A DNA stretch of 64,000 nt from Mucilaginibacter limnophilus (GTDB taxonomy: Bacteria > Bacteroidota > Bacteroidia > Sphingobacteriales > Sphingobacteriaceae). Shown here piece by piece: positions 26,170-34,564 of this stretch. The stretch lies in the NCBI RefSeq assembly GCF_004005815.1, contig NZ_SACK01000005.1, positions 1 to 64,000 of the forward strand, given 5' to 3'. The notes under the pieces were generated by a model. It was given only the letters and a program-made list of their open reading frames with translations. It did not search any database and was not told where the DNA came from. Position 1 is the stretch's first letter; every line of letters starts with the position of its first letter. Made by a program: the position numbers and the translations under genes.

Positions 26170-27178
26170 AACTGATGGCTTTTTTTATTTCGTTAACACT
26201 TTTATCGGTAGCATCACTTACAACATATAATTTTGTTATTGCAGAGGCAGTAGCATATTCAAGTACTTCTGCAGGATGCCACTCGTTGTAAAAACCATAA
26301 ATGAGTCCGGCCATGAAGCAATCGCCGCTACCTACCTTGCTGATTACATCATTTACCCAGTATTCATGCGAAGTCAAAAACTTGTTACCTGTATGCAAAG
26401 CGGTGTAATAAGTTATTTCACCCTCACTGCCAAACCTGAAAGTATTGGCTACCTGCTTACATGAAGGATAACGAGCCATAATTGCTTCTGAGCTTTTCTG
26501 CGCTTCTTTCAGGTAAATGCTTTTTTGCCCGCTTTCGTGCACATCCGGCATTACTTGAATACCCAGCATAGTTTCAGCAGCCCAGATGTTACCCATTACT
26601 ACATTACAATAAGGAAGCAACTGCGTCATGATCTCCTGCGGAGAGCGTCCGTACTGCCATAATTTTGCGCGGTAATTTAAATCGACAGAGATAGTAATTC
26701 CCTTTGCTGAAGCAGCTTTTAGCGCTTCAAGGCATACATTAGCCGCGTTTTGGCTAACCGCCGGAGAAATAGCACTGAAATGAAACCAGCTTACACCCTC
26801 AAGTAGCTCATCCCAGTTTATGGTACCTGGTTTAAGTTTGGCAAAGGCCGAATCTGCACGATCGTATATCAGCGCGTCGTTCTTTAAATCTTTTCCTTTG
26901 GTAAGAAAATATAAGCCGATACGCCCCTCGCCTAAATGCGCCGGCGTTGTATCAATGTTTCTTTCTTTTAAATAGGTGATAACCTGTTCGCTCATTCCGT
27001 TATCAGGCAAAGCTGTACAATATGAGGCAGGCAGTCCCCATAAAGCTAAGGCTGTGGCTACATTTAATTCGGCACCGCCAACAAATACAGGCAGACTATT
27101 ATGATACATCCATTCGCCATTTGCATCAGGCGTTAGCCTGAGCAGCAATTCTCCAAAGGTTAATACTTTACCGTTCAT
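26162..27178 (-). CDS. kdgK: 2-dehydro-3-deoxygluconate kinase (PfkB family)
   Basis: The 338-residue PfkB sugar kinase phosphorylates KDG to KDPG. The N-terminal GGAELNVATALALWGLP and the C-terminal anion-hole/catalytic motif VGSGDCFMAGLIYGF are visible (GSGD in place of GAGD). Directly adjacent upstream uxaC and downstream eda fix the substrate as KDG by context. Its stop overlaps the eda start. Confidence 0.92.
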   Translation of the reverse strand: MNGKVLTFGELLLRLTPDANGEWMYHNSLPVFVGGAELNVATALALWGLPASYCTALPDNGMSEQVITYLKERNIDTTPAHLGEGRIGLYFLTKGKDLKNDALIYDRADSAFAKLKPGTINWDELLEGVSWFHFSAISPAVSQNAANVCLEALKAASAKGITISVDLNYRAKLWQYGRSPQEIMTQLLPYCNVVMGNIWAAETMLGIQVMPDVHESGQKSIYLKEAQKSSEAIMARYPSCKQVANTFRFGSEGEITYYTALHTGNKFLTSHEYWVNDVISKVGSGDCFMAGLIYGFYNEWHPAEVLEYATASAITKLYVVSDATDKSVNEIKKAISYE

Positions 27179-28582
27179 TTAATCGAATTGAAAGTAGTTT
27201 ATAGCGTTGTCATAACAAATATTCTGCACAATTTTTCCCGTCCAGTTAATATCATCAGGCAGTTCGCCGTTTTCGATGTCATTACCTAATAAGTTACATA
27301 GTATCCTGCGGAAGTATTCGTGCCGTGGAAATGACAGGAAGCTGCGCGAATCGGTAAGCATACCCACCATCCGACTAAGCAGGCCGATGTTCGACAAGGC
27401 GTTAAGCTGGCGTGTCATGCCGTCCTTCTGATCCAGAAACCACCATGCCGAACCAAACTGAACTTTCCCCGCTATCGAGCCATCATTGAAATTTCCCGTC
27501 ATGGCTGCAAACAGTTCATTATCTGCCGGATTCAAATTATATAATATGGTTTTTGCAAGATGATTGGTACTATCAAGCTTGTTTAAAAATTTTGATAAAT
27601 TTCTTCCCTGTGAAAAATCGCCTATAGAATCCCAGCCGGTATCAGGGCCAAGCTGCCGGAGGGCACGACTGTTATTATTACGCAATGCGCCTAAATGATA
27701 CTGCTGCACCCAGCCTTTTTCATGATTCCAAAGGGCAAACTCATACAACAGTGCCGATTTGAATTTGGCTGCTTCAATGGCAGAAATGCCTTTTCGTTCC
27801 TTGATCTTTTTAAAAATCAGCCGTATTTCTTCTTCTGAATAATCTTCGGCGTATAAGTGCTCCAATCCGTGGTCGGCAACTTTACAGCCATTTGCTGCAA
27901 AATAATCGTGCCGCGATTTAAGGGCTTTGAGATAATCATCATAATTAGTTACTGAGATGCCGGTAACTTCTTCAAGCTTATCGATATACGCATTTAAAAT
28001 TTTGAGGTTATCTGCATTTAATGCATTATCGGGCCTGAAAGTGGGGAGAACTTTAACATCAAACCCGCTTTCACGGATTTGCCTGTGACGATCAAGACTG
28101 TCAAGCGGATCATCAGTAGTACAAATAACCTCTACCCTACTCTTTGTTATTAACTTCCGAACACTAAACTCAGGAGATTGCAGTTTCGCGGTGCAATCAT
28201 CATATATTTTTTTTGCCGTAGCCGCGGATAAGAGGTCATAAACATCAAAATACCGCCGCAGTTCAAGATGTGTCCAGTGGTAAAGCGGGTTTCGCAATGT
28301 GTAAGGAATCGTCTCGGCCCACTTTTCAAACTTTTCGTAATCGCCCTTACTTCCGGTTATATAGTCTTCATTAACCCCATTGGCACGCATTGCCCGCCAC
28401 TTATAATGGTCGTCGCCAAGCCATAGGTGGGTAAGATTATTAAAGTGTATGTCACCAGCTATCTGGTCGGGTGGTAAGTGCGAATGATAATCGATAATCG
28501 GCATTCCCGCCGCAAACTCATGATAAAGCCTTTGCGCAGTTTTGGTTTGCAGTAAAAAATTATCATCCAGAAAGCTTTTCAT
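27179..28582 (-). CDS. uxaC: glucuronate isomerase
   Basis: The 467-residue cytoplasmic isomerase converts glucuronate to fructuronate and galacturonate to tagaturonate. The length is typical (E. coli 470). The N-terminal metal-site motif DYHSHLPPDQIA, the ICTTDDPLDSL block, and the C-terminal MVGMLTDSRSFLSFPRHEY block are hallmarks. It ends 1 bp before kdgK and starts 22 bp after uxuA, both on the minus strand. The start is ATG at 28580-28582. Confidence 0.96.
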   Translation of the reverse strand: MKSFLDDNFLLQTKTAQRLYHEFAAGMPIIDYHSHLPPDQIAGDIHFNNLTHLWLGDDHYKWRAMRANGVNEDYITGSKGDYEKFEKWAETIPYTLRNPLYHWTHLELRRYFDVYDLLSAATAKKIYDDCTAKLQSPEFSVRKLITKSRVEVICTTDDPLDSLDRHRQIRESGFDVKVLPTFRPDNALNADNLKILNAYIDKLEEVTGISVTNYDDYLKALKSRHDYFAANGCKVADHGLEHLYAEDYSEEEIRLIFKKIKERKGISAIEAAKFKSALLYEFALWNHEKGWVQQYHLGALRNNNSRALRQLGPDTGWDSIGDFSQGRNLSKFLNKLDSTNHLAKTILYNLNPADNELFAAMTGNFNDGSIAGKVQFGSAWWFLDQKDGMTRQLNALSNIGLLSRMVGMLTDSRSFLSFPRHEYFRRILCNLLGNDIENGELPDDINWTGKIVQNICYDNAINYFQFD

Positions 28583-28603
28583 CAGTAGCGGCGACTTAAT
28601 TGG

Positions 28604-29800
28604 TTACCTGTCAAATAACGCTCTTTTTATACCCATTTCCAAACCACGTAGCTCAGCAAGTCCTTTTAAGCGGCCAATTGCCGAATACCCATGATAGGTG
28701 TTATAGTTAAAATCGTCGAGCAGTTTATGTCCATGATCAGGCCGCATGGGTATGGCCACATCATCACGACCGGCATCTGTACGTTTTTTTTGTTCCAAGA
28801 TGATGTTTCGCATTACAGCATACATGTCTGTACTGCCTCCTAAGTGATCGGCCTCATAAAAGCTGCCGTCTGCTTCAAGCTTAACATTCCGGAGGTGTAA
28901 AAAGTGAATATGTTTACCGAGCCTTTCAACCATACCGGGCAGGTCGTTATCAGGACGTGCACCAAGCGAACCGGTGCAGAATGTTAAGCCATTTGACGAA
29001 GATGGACAAACATTAATTAGATTACTCAAATCACTCTCAGTAGAAACTACGCGTGGCAAGCCTAAAATCGGATATGGTGGATCATCAGGGTGAATGCACA
29101 TTTTCACTCCTGCCTGCTCCGCTTCAGGGATCACCGCTTTCAAAAAATACTCAAGGTTATTACGCAATGCGTTAGCATTGGTATCCGCATAACTTTTTAA
29201 ATACTCTTTGAATTCAGGAATGGTATAAATTTTATTTGTTCCGGGCAGTCCGGCCAATATGTTGTTGGTAAGTTGATTTATCTCCTCACTGCTTAGTTGA
29301 TCAAGATATTTTTTTGCTGCCTCCTGCTGTTGCGCATTGTAATCACCATTGGCGCTTGTACGCTCCAGGATAAACAGATCAAAAGCTGCAAGCGCCCTCG
29401 TGTCAAATCGCAAAGCTGAGGCATGATTAGGCAGGCGGTAGTCAAGGTCTGTGCGTGTCCAGTCGAGCACCGGCATAAAATTGTAGCACACCACATTAAT
29501 ACCCGCGGCGGATAAGTTTTGAAGCGTATAGACATAATTTTGAATATACCCATCACGCTCTGCACCTGCCATTTTAATGCTTTCGTGCACGTTAACGCTT
29601 TCTACCACGTTCCAGGTAAGGCCGGCGTCTTCTATCATTGTTTTACGCTGCTGTATCTCTTCAAGCTGCCACACTTCGCCAACGGGCACATGATATAAGG
29701 CCGTAACAATACCGATTGCTCCAGTTTGCCTGATGGCCTTTAACGTAACAGGATCAGAAGGGCCAAACCAACGAAAGGTCTGAATTAAATTGTCAATCAT
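28604..29800 (-). CDS. uxuA: mannonate dehydratase
   Basis: UxuA dehydrates D-mannonate to KDG. From the ATG at 29798-29800 the protein is 398 residues, the usual length (E. coli 394). An extension to 29905 would add 35 hydrophobic residues with no family match and is rejected. Key segments are FRWFGPSDPVTLKAIRQTG at the start, KMCIHPDDPP and IPMRPDHGHKLLDD. This is the first gene of the minus-strand hexuronate operon. The mannonate supply step (fructuronate reductase, uxuB) is not present in this window. Confidence 0.95.
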   Translation of the reverse strand: MIDNLIQTFRWFGPSDPVTLKAIRQTGAIGIVTALYHVPVGEVWQLEEIQQRKTMIEDAGLTWNVVESVNVHESIKMAGAERDGYIQNYVYTLQNLSAAGINVVCYNFMPVLDWTRTDLDYRLPNHASALRFDTRALAAFDLFILERTSANGDYNAQQQEAAKKYLDQLSSEEINQLTNNILAGLPGTNKIYTIPEFKEYLKSYADTNANALRNNLEYFLKAVIPEAEQAGVKMCIHPDDPPYPILGLPRVVSTESDLSNLINVCPSSSNGLTFCTGSLGARPDNDLPGMVERLGKHIHFLHLRNVKLEADGSFYEADHLGGSTDMYAVMRNIILEQKKRTDAGRDDVAIPMRPDHGHKLLDDFNYNTYHGYSAIGRLKGLAELRGLEMGIKRALFDR

Positions 29801-29961
29801 AGTGCTACAATATAGTTTATAAATCGGCCTGAAAAATACTGCCGGCCAAATTAAAATTAATATACATGGTGTTTGTAACGATTTATTAAAAATAAACCAG
29901 CACATTTATAAGCACTTAAGTTTATATCACTGCTTAAAGCGATATTTTTTTAAAAAATGTA

Positions 29962-29991
29962 TTGCCTAATACAAAAAGGTAGCTATATTTG
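29962..29991 (+). promoter_or_regulatory. strong promoter of tRNA-Asp
   Basis: TTG (29962-29964), 19 bp, TATATTTG (29984-29991): same architecture and same spacing as the rimP promoter. The tRNA begins 14 bp after the element. Confidence 0.85.
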
Positions 29992-30004
29992 CAGACCCAA
30001 AAAC

Positions 30005-30078
30005 GGAGTGGTAGTTCAGCTGGTTAGAATACATGCCTGTCACGCATGGGGTCGCGGGTTCGAGTCCCGTCCATTCCG
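30005..30078 (+). tRNA. tRNA-Asp (GTC)
   Basis: A 74-nt cloverleaf starts with acceptor GGAGTGG, which pairs with CCATTCC (30071-30077), discriminator G at 30078. The anticodon stem is CATGC/GCATG around loop CTGTCAC, anticodon GTC at 30039-30041. The T-loop is GGGTTCGAGTCCC. The sequence is close to the E. coli tRNA-Asp. The 3' CCA is not encoded. Its last 15 nt are part of the integration core of the mobile element. Confidence 0.97.
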
Positions 30079-30084
30079 CTAAAA
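30064..30084 (+). repeat. attL: left 21-bp core of the integrated element
   Basis: A 21-bp sequence running from the tRNA-Asp T-stem, through the acceptor end, into AAAA. It is repeated exactly at 44307-44327. Of its 21 bp, 15 are tRNA, so insertion kept the tRNA intact. Confidence 0.92.
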
Positions 30085-30102
30085 GGGTGTCAAAACCCAC
30101 CG

Positions 30103-30137
30103 AAAGCGCTTAAATCAACGATTTAGGCGCTTTTTTT
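30103..30137 (+). terminator. terminator at the element's left end, after tRNA-Asp
   Basis: The stem AAAGCGCTTAAATC/GATTTAGGCGCTTT (one G-T pair) has loop AAC and is followed by a run of T. It now ends tRNA-Asp transcription but belongs to the element: the same structure recurs at 44347 in the second element. Confidence 0.85.
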
Positions 30138-30178
30138 ATGTCAAAAGCGCTCGTTTCAGACTAAGTTTTATGATTCTC

Positions 30179-30314
30179 TCGGTTACCTATTCGGTTACCT
30201 GTTTGAATCACCTAATTTAGGTAACCGAATACAGATTTAATTAATTGATTTTTAATGAATTAAGTAGATGCAAACAGCATCAAAACAGTTCAAAAATTAT
30301 TAATTCGGTTACCT
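30179..30314. promoter_or_regulatory. four integrase arm-type sites, TCGGTTACCT
   Basis: Copies at 30179-30188 and 30191-30200 (12 bp apart), an inverted copy AGGTAACCGA at 30219-30228, and one at 30305-30314 directly before the integrase ATG. Two more copies 12 bp apart sit at the element's right end. These look like arm-binding sites for the integrase, and the last one could also repress its expression. Confidence 0.72.
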
Positions 30315-30330
30315 AAAAAAGGGGTGTTTT

Positions 30331-31563
30331 ATGAAAAATTCCAACAGCTTTTCGATCCTGATCTGGGCGAACAAAGCTAAGTCAGATGTTAATGGCCTTA
30401 TTCCACTGTACGCAAGAGTTACGGTAATGGGCAAGCGAGCGGAGATCTCACTAAAAAAGAAAGTTAATCCACAAAAATGGGATGCTAAGACCGGCTTCAT
30501 GAAAGGAAGCGGCAATGAAGTACGTACTGTCAACAATCACATCCATCAAGTCTCGGAAGAAATCTTCAGGATCTACAGCGAATTGCAAAAGAACAGCGAT
30601 TATATATCTGCCGAAGAGATTAAAAATAAATTTACTGGTGTGCCTGATGAGCGGCGAACACTTCTGCAAGTTTTCGACGATCACAATAAGGATATTGAAC
30701 GACTGATTGGCAAAGACTATGTAAAGGCAACCCTAACGAAGTATAAGACAATACGTGGCAAGGTGGCTGAATTTATACATCATAAGTACAAAAAGAATGA
30801 TATTTACCTCGACACTCTTGAATATGGCTTTGTAACAGGTTTTGAGAAGTATTTGAAGATCGAATGCAATATCAATCATAACACTGTTATGGCTTACATC
30901 AAAAGGCTTAAAAGAATAGTTTCTATCGCTGTCGACAATCACTGGCTGGAGTCAAATCCGTTTGCCGCCTTCAAGTGCACGACCCGAAAAGTTGAGAGGG
31001 AAGAGCTTACTGAGGACGAGGTTAAAAGGTTGGCTGAAAAAACTTTCACTGTAAAACGACTGGAAGAGGTCAGGGATTGTTTCCTTTTCAGCTGTTACAC
31101 AGGATATGCCTTCATAGACGCATCAAAGTTGTCTTTGGCCAATATTGTTGCCGGTAAGGATGGTGAAATGTGGGTCAAAACAAGCAGAACTAAGACGGAG
31201 ATTGCCGCCAACGTTCCTTTGCTGCCACAAGCTATCGATATAATTAGAAAATACAAGAACCACGAAGAATGTATCTACTCCGGGCGCATCTTACCAATGA
31301 AAAGCAATCAAAAAATGAATGCTTACTTAAAAGAAATTGCTGACCTATGTGGCATAAGCAAAAATTTGACTACCCATATGGCAAGGCACACTTTTGCCAC
31401 AACAATAACGCTTGGCAACGGTGTTCCGATCGAATCTGTAAGCAGGATGCTTGGTCATACAAAAATTACCACAACGCAAATCTATGCACGTGTGCGGGAA
31501 CAAAAGGTGAGTACAGATATGAAAGCTTTACGCTCAAAATTAGTTAACGACACTTCTGTTTAG
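30331..31563 (+). CDS. int: tyrosine recombinase (integrase) of the mobile element
   Basis: The 410-residue site-specific integrase has an N-terminal arm-binding domain (about 1-90, FSILIWANKAKSD), a SAM-like core-binding domain and a C-terminal catalytic domain. The His/Arg pair is in HMARHTFATT (H349, R352), LGH has H376, and the nucleophile is Tyr385 in QIYARV. The usual first Arg box appears as CYTGYAFIDASKL with no Arg, as in Bacteroidetes IntDOT-type enzymes. It would integrate into tRNA-Asp using the 21-bp core. The start is ATG at 30331, 17 bp after the last arm site, suggesting autoregulation. Confidence 0.95.
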   Translation: MKNSNSFSILIWANKAKSDVNGLIPLYARVTVMGKRAEISLKKKVNPQKWDAKTGFMKGSGNEVRTVNNHIHQVSEEIFRIYSELQKNSDYISAEEIKNKFTGVPDERRTLLQVFDDHNKDIERLIGKDYVKATLTKYKTIRGKVAEFIHHKYKKNDIYLDTLEYGFVTGFEKYLKIECNINHNTVMAYIKRLKRIVSIAVDNHWLESNPFAAFKCTTRKVEREELTEDEVKRLAEKTFTVKRLEEVRDCFLFSCYTGYAFIDASKLSLANIVAGKDGEMWVKTSRTKTEIAANVPLLPQAIDIIRKYKNHEECIYSGRILPMKSNQKMNAYLKEIADLCGISKNLTTHMARHTFATTITLGNGVPIESVSRMLGHTKITTTQIYARVREQKVSTDMKALRSKLVNDTSV

Positions 31564-31631
31564 TATAAACAGATTGATCGTGCATTAAAATAGCTACAGT
31601 CAAAAGTTGAAAATTGTAATAGCTATAAGGA

Positions 31632-31661
31632 GGGGGTGAAGAAAAATCTTCACCCCCTTTC
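31632..31661 (+). terminator. intrinsic terminator after the integrase
   Basis: A 10-bp perfect stem GGGGGTGAAG/CTTCACCCCC with loop AAAAAT is followed by TTT. It lies about 70 bp after the int stop. Confidence 0.87.
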
Positions 31662-31743
31662 ACTGTTTTTGACTTTGCCAAATAAGTTCTTTTGCTGCCA
31701 TAATGAAGTAATCAAAAAGGTATTCAAGCAAAATTTATTAATC

Positions 31744-32025
31744 ATGGCAGGAATAGAGATTGTGACCAAACAAGACCTGATCGAATTAGAGGAAAGATTG
31801 ATCAGCGAGATCAGAAAAACCAATGGAACAGGCGAAGAACAAAAGAAGTTATTGAAGAGCTACCAGGTTAAAAACCTGTTGAAGATTTCGCCGGGGACTT
31901 TACAAAACCTCCGGGTGAACGGCACCCTGCCCTTCACCAAGGTAGGCGGGATTATCTACTACAAGTACGAGGATATCATGAAGATATTTGATCCGGCAAA
32001 AGAAAGAACAAAGGGTGGCCGTTAA
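31744..32025 (+). CDS. small HTH DNA-binding protein (excisionase/MerR-like HTH_17)
   Basis: The product has 93 residues from the ATG at 31744; the longer ORF start at 31636 lies inside the terminator and is rejected. The C-terminal half has a winged HTH: LLKSYQVKNLLKISPGTLQ, then LPFTKVGGIIYYKYEDIMKI. The N-terminal half is helical and charged. Such proteins sit between integrase and mobilization genes in Bacteroidetes elements and act as excision or mobilization regulators; this is inference from position. Confidence 0.85.
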   Translation: MAGIEIVTKQDLIELEERLISEIRKTNGTGEEQKKLLKSYQVKNLLKISPGTLQNLRVNGTLPFTKVGGIIYYKYEDIMKIFDPAKERTKGGR

Positions 32026-32103
32026 CCGCCCAATTAAAACCAACCAACACTTAATACACACCAGACCATTGTACCACTTAAACAGCTGGTAGCAGCAAGC
32101 CTT

Positions 32104-32172
32104 AAAACGGTCAAGGGCAGCGCACCTCCAAAAAATGAAAGATTGCGCTGTTTATATACCCTTGACGGTTTT
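32104..32172. other. candidate oriT: nested inverted repeats upstream of mobC
   Basis: An outer pair AAAACGGTCAAGGG (32104-32117) and CCCTTGACGGTTTT (32159-32172) matches as an inverted repeat with one mismatch. Inside it, CAGCGCA (32118-32124) and TGCGCTG (32144-32150) pair perfectly. It lies 60 bp before MobC, where a relaxase nick site is expected. No nick sequence can be identified by eye. Confidence 0.5.
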
Positions 32173-32233
32173 CGGGCGGTGCTAATTTTGTGACTGCGGT
32201 ACTCATGTCTGATTCATCAATTAACCGTCCGCA

Positions 32234-32590
32234 ATGGCAAGACCATCACTTAGTGAAGACAACCGCCGCTCGATCAACTTTACGGTCAGGCTTACACCTG
32301 CCGAACTAAGAAAGCTGGAAAGCGTAGCTGCGCTGTGTGGTAAAGCGCCGGGTACACTGATGAGGGAAAGATTTTTCAAAGGCCGTTTTCCTCACCCTAA
32401 AATGCCGAAGATTGACAGCAACACGTATTTCGAATTGAAAAAGATAGGTGTCAACCTTAACCAGCTGGCCAGAAAAGCAAATGCCAACATCATGCCCACC
32501 GGGATATTGAGTTTGATCGCAGTGCTGCAAAGGCAGCAGGAAACCATCATTAAACTATTACTCGATGATAGCGAGCCAGAAAATTGGTAA
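32234..32590 (+). CDS. mobC: MobC-like relaxosome accessory protein
   Basis: The 118-residue protein begins with a ribbon-helix-helix-type segment (RRSINFTVRLTPAELRKL), followed by a helical MobC-type C-terminal part with KKIGVNLNQLARKANAN, the characteristic bit of the family. It loads the relaxase on oriT and helps open the strands. Its 3' end overlaps the relaxase start by 26 bp, so the two are translated together. The start is ATG at 32234. Confidence 0.88.
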   Translation: MARPSLSEDNRRSINFTVRLTPAELRKLESVAALCGKAPGTLMRERFFKGRFPHPKMPKIDSNTYFELKKIGVNLNQLARKANANIMPTGILSLIAVLQRQQETIIKLLLDDSEPENW

Positions 32591-33695
32591 AAGCTTTATG
32601 GGAGCGTTGACCTACAATCTGAAAAAGCTTTACCACCCTGATTCAAACCAGCGCGCGGAATTACTGGAAACGAACTTCAGCAGCCTTGAAAAAGATATGA
32701 TCAAACGCGAGATCGCGATGGTAAGGGAGCAGCGGCCAAACCTTAACAGGTACGTTTATCATACCAGCCTTAATTTTCATAAAGATGATGTGCTGTCTAA
32801 TGATAAGCTGCTGGAAATAGCAAACCGTTACCTGCAAGCCAATGGCTTTACCAATAACCAGTATTTTATCTTCAGGCACCATGATGCAGAGCATCCGCAC
32901 ATCCATTTACTGGCAAACAGGATAACGTTTGACGGCGAGGTCGTATCGGATAGCAACAATTACAAGAAGAGTGAAGCGATCCTACGGCACATCGAACAAC
33001 AATTCGGGCTGACCACGGTGCAATCAAGCCAGAGAACGCCTGAAAGAGCCGCTAAGAAGGACGAAATTGAAATGGTGTTACGAACGGGTAAGCCATCCGA
33101 AAAGATGGTTATGCAGGAGATGTTGAAGAACCTTTTAAAACACCGCGGCCTCTCCCTCGCCGACTTTATTAAAATGGGCGAACGAGCGGGCATCAGCTTT
33201 CTGTTTAACCAGGCATCCACCGGACGCATTACCGGCATCACTTACTTTCATCAGGGCTTCAAAATAAAGGGTCAGACATTAGGCAACAGCTTCAAGTGGG
33301 CAGAGATCATCAAGAAATTAGATTATGAGCAAATTAGAGACAGCAAAGCAGTTAGCGAAGCAAACAGCAGGACAAGAAAAATCTACGGAGAACTCACCGC
33401 AGCAGGAAGCAACGGAGAAAGAAGTAATGAACTTTATACAGGCGGTTCAAAAGGTACTGGATATAACGGTACTGAACCAACAGCAGCTGACCAAACTGGA
33501 ACAGAAGATCAGCCAGATAGAGAAAGATCACTGGAAACAGATCAGGATGCTGGTATTCCTTATTCTCTTACCATTCCTGATGGCGATAGCGGCTTTAATG
33601 ATATTGACATTCAAATAAGCGATGACATCGACGACGAAGCGATTCATGGTCGCAACCGCCACAGGCAGCATAAACCAAGAACAAACCGAAGGTAA
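32565..33695 (+). CDS. relaxase/mobilization nuclease
   Basis: The 376-residue product has an N-terminal relaxase domain. The early Tyr region is ALTYNLKKLY (Tyr near residue 17-22), and the metal-binding motif HHDAEHPHIH gives His105, His110, His112 and His114. It nicks oriT and leads the strand in conjugative transfer. The last roughly 120 residues (from about 255) are hydrophilic, rich in Gly, Ser, Thr, Asn and Asp, and look disordered. That tail overlaps a second frame encoding a membrane protein (33325-33618). A shorter functional relaxase is therefore possible. Confidence 0.9.
   Translation: MIASQKIGKSFMGALTYNLKKLYHPDSNQRAELLETNFSSLEKDMIKREIAMVREQRPNLNRYVYHTSLNFHKDDVLSNDKLLEIANRYLQANGFTNNQYFIFRHHDAEHPHIHLLANRITFDGEVVSDSNNYKKSEAILRHIEQQFGLTTVQSSQRTPERAAKKDEIEMVLRTGKPSEKMVMQEMLKNLLKHRGLSLADFIKMGERAGISFLFNQASTGRITGITYFHQGFKIKGQTLGNSFKWAEIIKKLDYEQIRDSKAVSEANSRTRKIYGELTAAGSNGERSNELYTGGSKGTGYNGTEPTAADQTGTEDQPDRERSLETDQDAGIPYSLTIPDGDSGFNDIDIQISDDIDDEAIHGRNRHRQHKPRTNRR
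33325..33618 (+). CDS. small membrane protein nested in the relaxase 3' end
   Basis: A 97-codon ORF in the +1 frame, wholly inside the relaxase gene. The protein has a charged start, a coiled-coil-like stretch (about 35-70, LTKLEQKISQIEKDHWKQ) and one strong C-terminal transmembrane helix (IRMLVFLILLPFLMAIAALM). This pattern is hard to obtain as a chance shadow, whereas the relaxase frame here is low-complexity. A GAT-ATT-AGATT context precedes the ATG at 33325; the ribosome site is weak. It may act at the membrane in mobilization. Confidence 0.62.
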   Translation: MSKLETAKQLAKQTAGQEKSTENSPQQEATEKEVMNFIQAVQKVLDITVLNQQQLTKLEQKISQIEKDHWKQIRMLVFLILLPFLMAIAALMILTFK

Positions 33696-33764
33696 TGGAG
33701 ATCCTGGTGGTGATCGTCGTTGACAGGCTGGAACAGTTTAAGTACTTTTAAGCTACCTGAATAT

Positions 33765-34007
33765 ATGGAATTAGAGAACTATAAAACCCACATTCTTTTA
33801 CTGGCTCAAAAGTGGCGGCTCCAGATGTTAACACCCGAAGAGTTACAGGAACTGCATAACTGGTACAGGTCATTGGAGGATACCGACCTGGAAGCGCCAT
33901 TGGAAATGTCAGTTGACCGGGTGGAGAAGCTTTTGCACCGGTTATTCAGCAATAATGACCGGTTAAAGGCCGATGACGATTCCGCTTGTCCGCCATATCC
34001 CCTATGA
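33765..34007 (+). CDS. small protein with FecR-N-like segment
   Basis: The product has 80 residues from the ATG at 33765; the ORF also opens at a TTG (33720), which I reject. The segment LLAQKWRLQMLTPEELQELHNWYRS resembles the N-terminal anti-sigma region of Bacteroidetes FecR proteins. The rest of FecR (membrane segment, periplasmic domain) is missing. It may be a free-standing regulator or a remnant. Confidence 0.55.
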   Translation: MELENYKTHILLLAQKWRLQMLTPEELQELHNWYRSLEDTDLEAPLEMSVDRVEKLLHRLFSNNDRLKADDDSACPPYPL

Positions 34008-34009
34008 AC

Positions 34010-34426
34010 CTATTTGCCCTTTAGTAGCTCGTTTTTTTCTTTTTCGCTGGCTAACAAGCGCTCAAGTAAAGCAACCTTTTCTTCGTAAAGCTTTTTGTTG
34101 TTATCTATAGCCTCCATTAATTTTTCTAATGGATTGAATGTGCAGCCGAACGCATTGTAAGCGCCGTTATTGAAACTATTATCATTAAATGTATTGAAAT
34201 AGTTTATTACACCCTCTTCATTAAAGTTCTTAATAGCCTCCTTAGTTATACCTAATACCTTGGCTATTTTTTTTAAAGCACTATCATCAACATCAGCACT
34301 TTGCTCGATCTTGGAAATTGCTTGTTGACTGATACCTAACTCCGCTGCTAAAGCTTCCTGCTTCATGCCTCGCAATTCTCGGATACGTCCAATTTTCCTA
34401 CCGATATGTAAAGCTGCTTCTGCCAT
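34010..34426 (-). CDS. XRE-family transcriptional regulator
   Basis: The 138-residue product has an HTH domain at about 8-60 (GRKIGRIRELRGMKQEALA, LGISQQAISKIEQS) and a helical coiled C terminus rich in Lys/Glu that may dimerise. It faces the mobilization genes and is the only dedicated regulator in the element, so it may control the mobilization genes or the defence cargo. The start is ATG at 34424-34426. Its stop is 3 bp from the convergent small gene. Confidence 0.88.
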   Translation of the reverse strand: MAEAALHIGRKIGRIRELRGMKQEALAAELGISQQAISKIEQSADVDDSALKKIAKVLGITKEAIKNFNEEGVINYFNTFNDNSFNNGAYNAFGCTFNPLEKLMEAIDNNKKLYEEKVALLERLLASEKEKNELLKGK

Positions 34427-34564
34427 AACTCAAATGTATTTTAAAACGTAAATGTACGAAACAACCGCATCATTGTAAAATACAACTATTGATGGTTCGG
34501 TACACGCTTCGCAGCTATTTAATTTGTATCAGAAACGAGTTAAGGAGCTAAATGAGAATCTGAA

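Noticed and set aside
29801..29905. N-terminal extension of uxuA to 29905
   Set aside because: Adds hydrophobic residues unlike UxuA; the ATG at 29800 gives the usual length.
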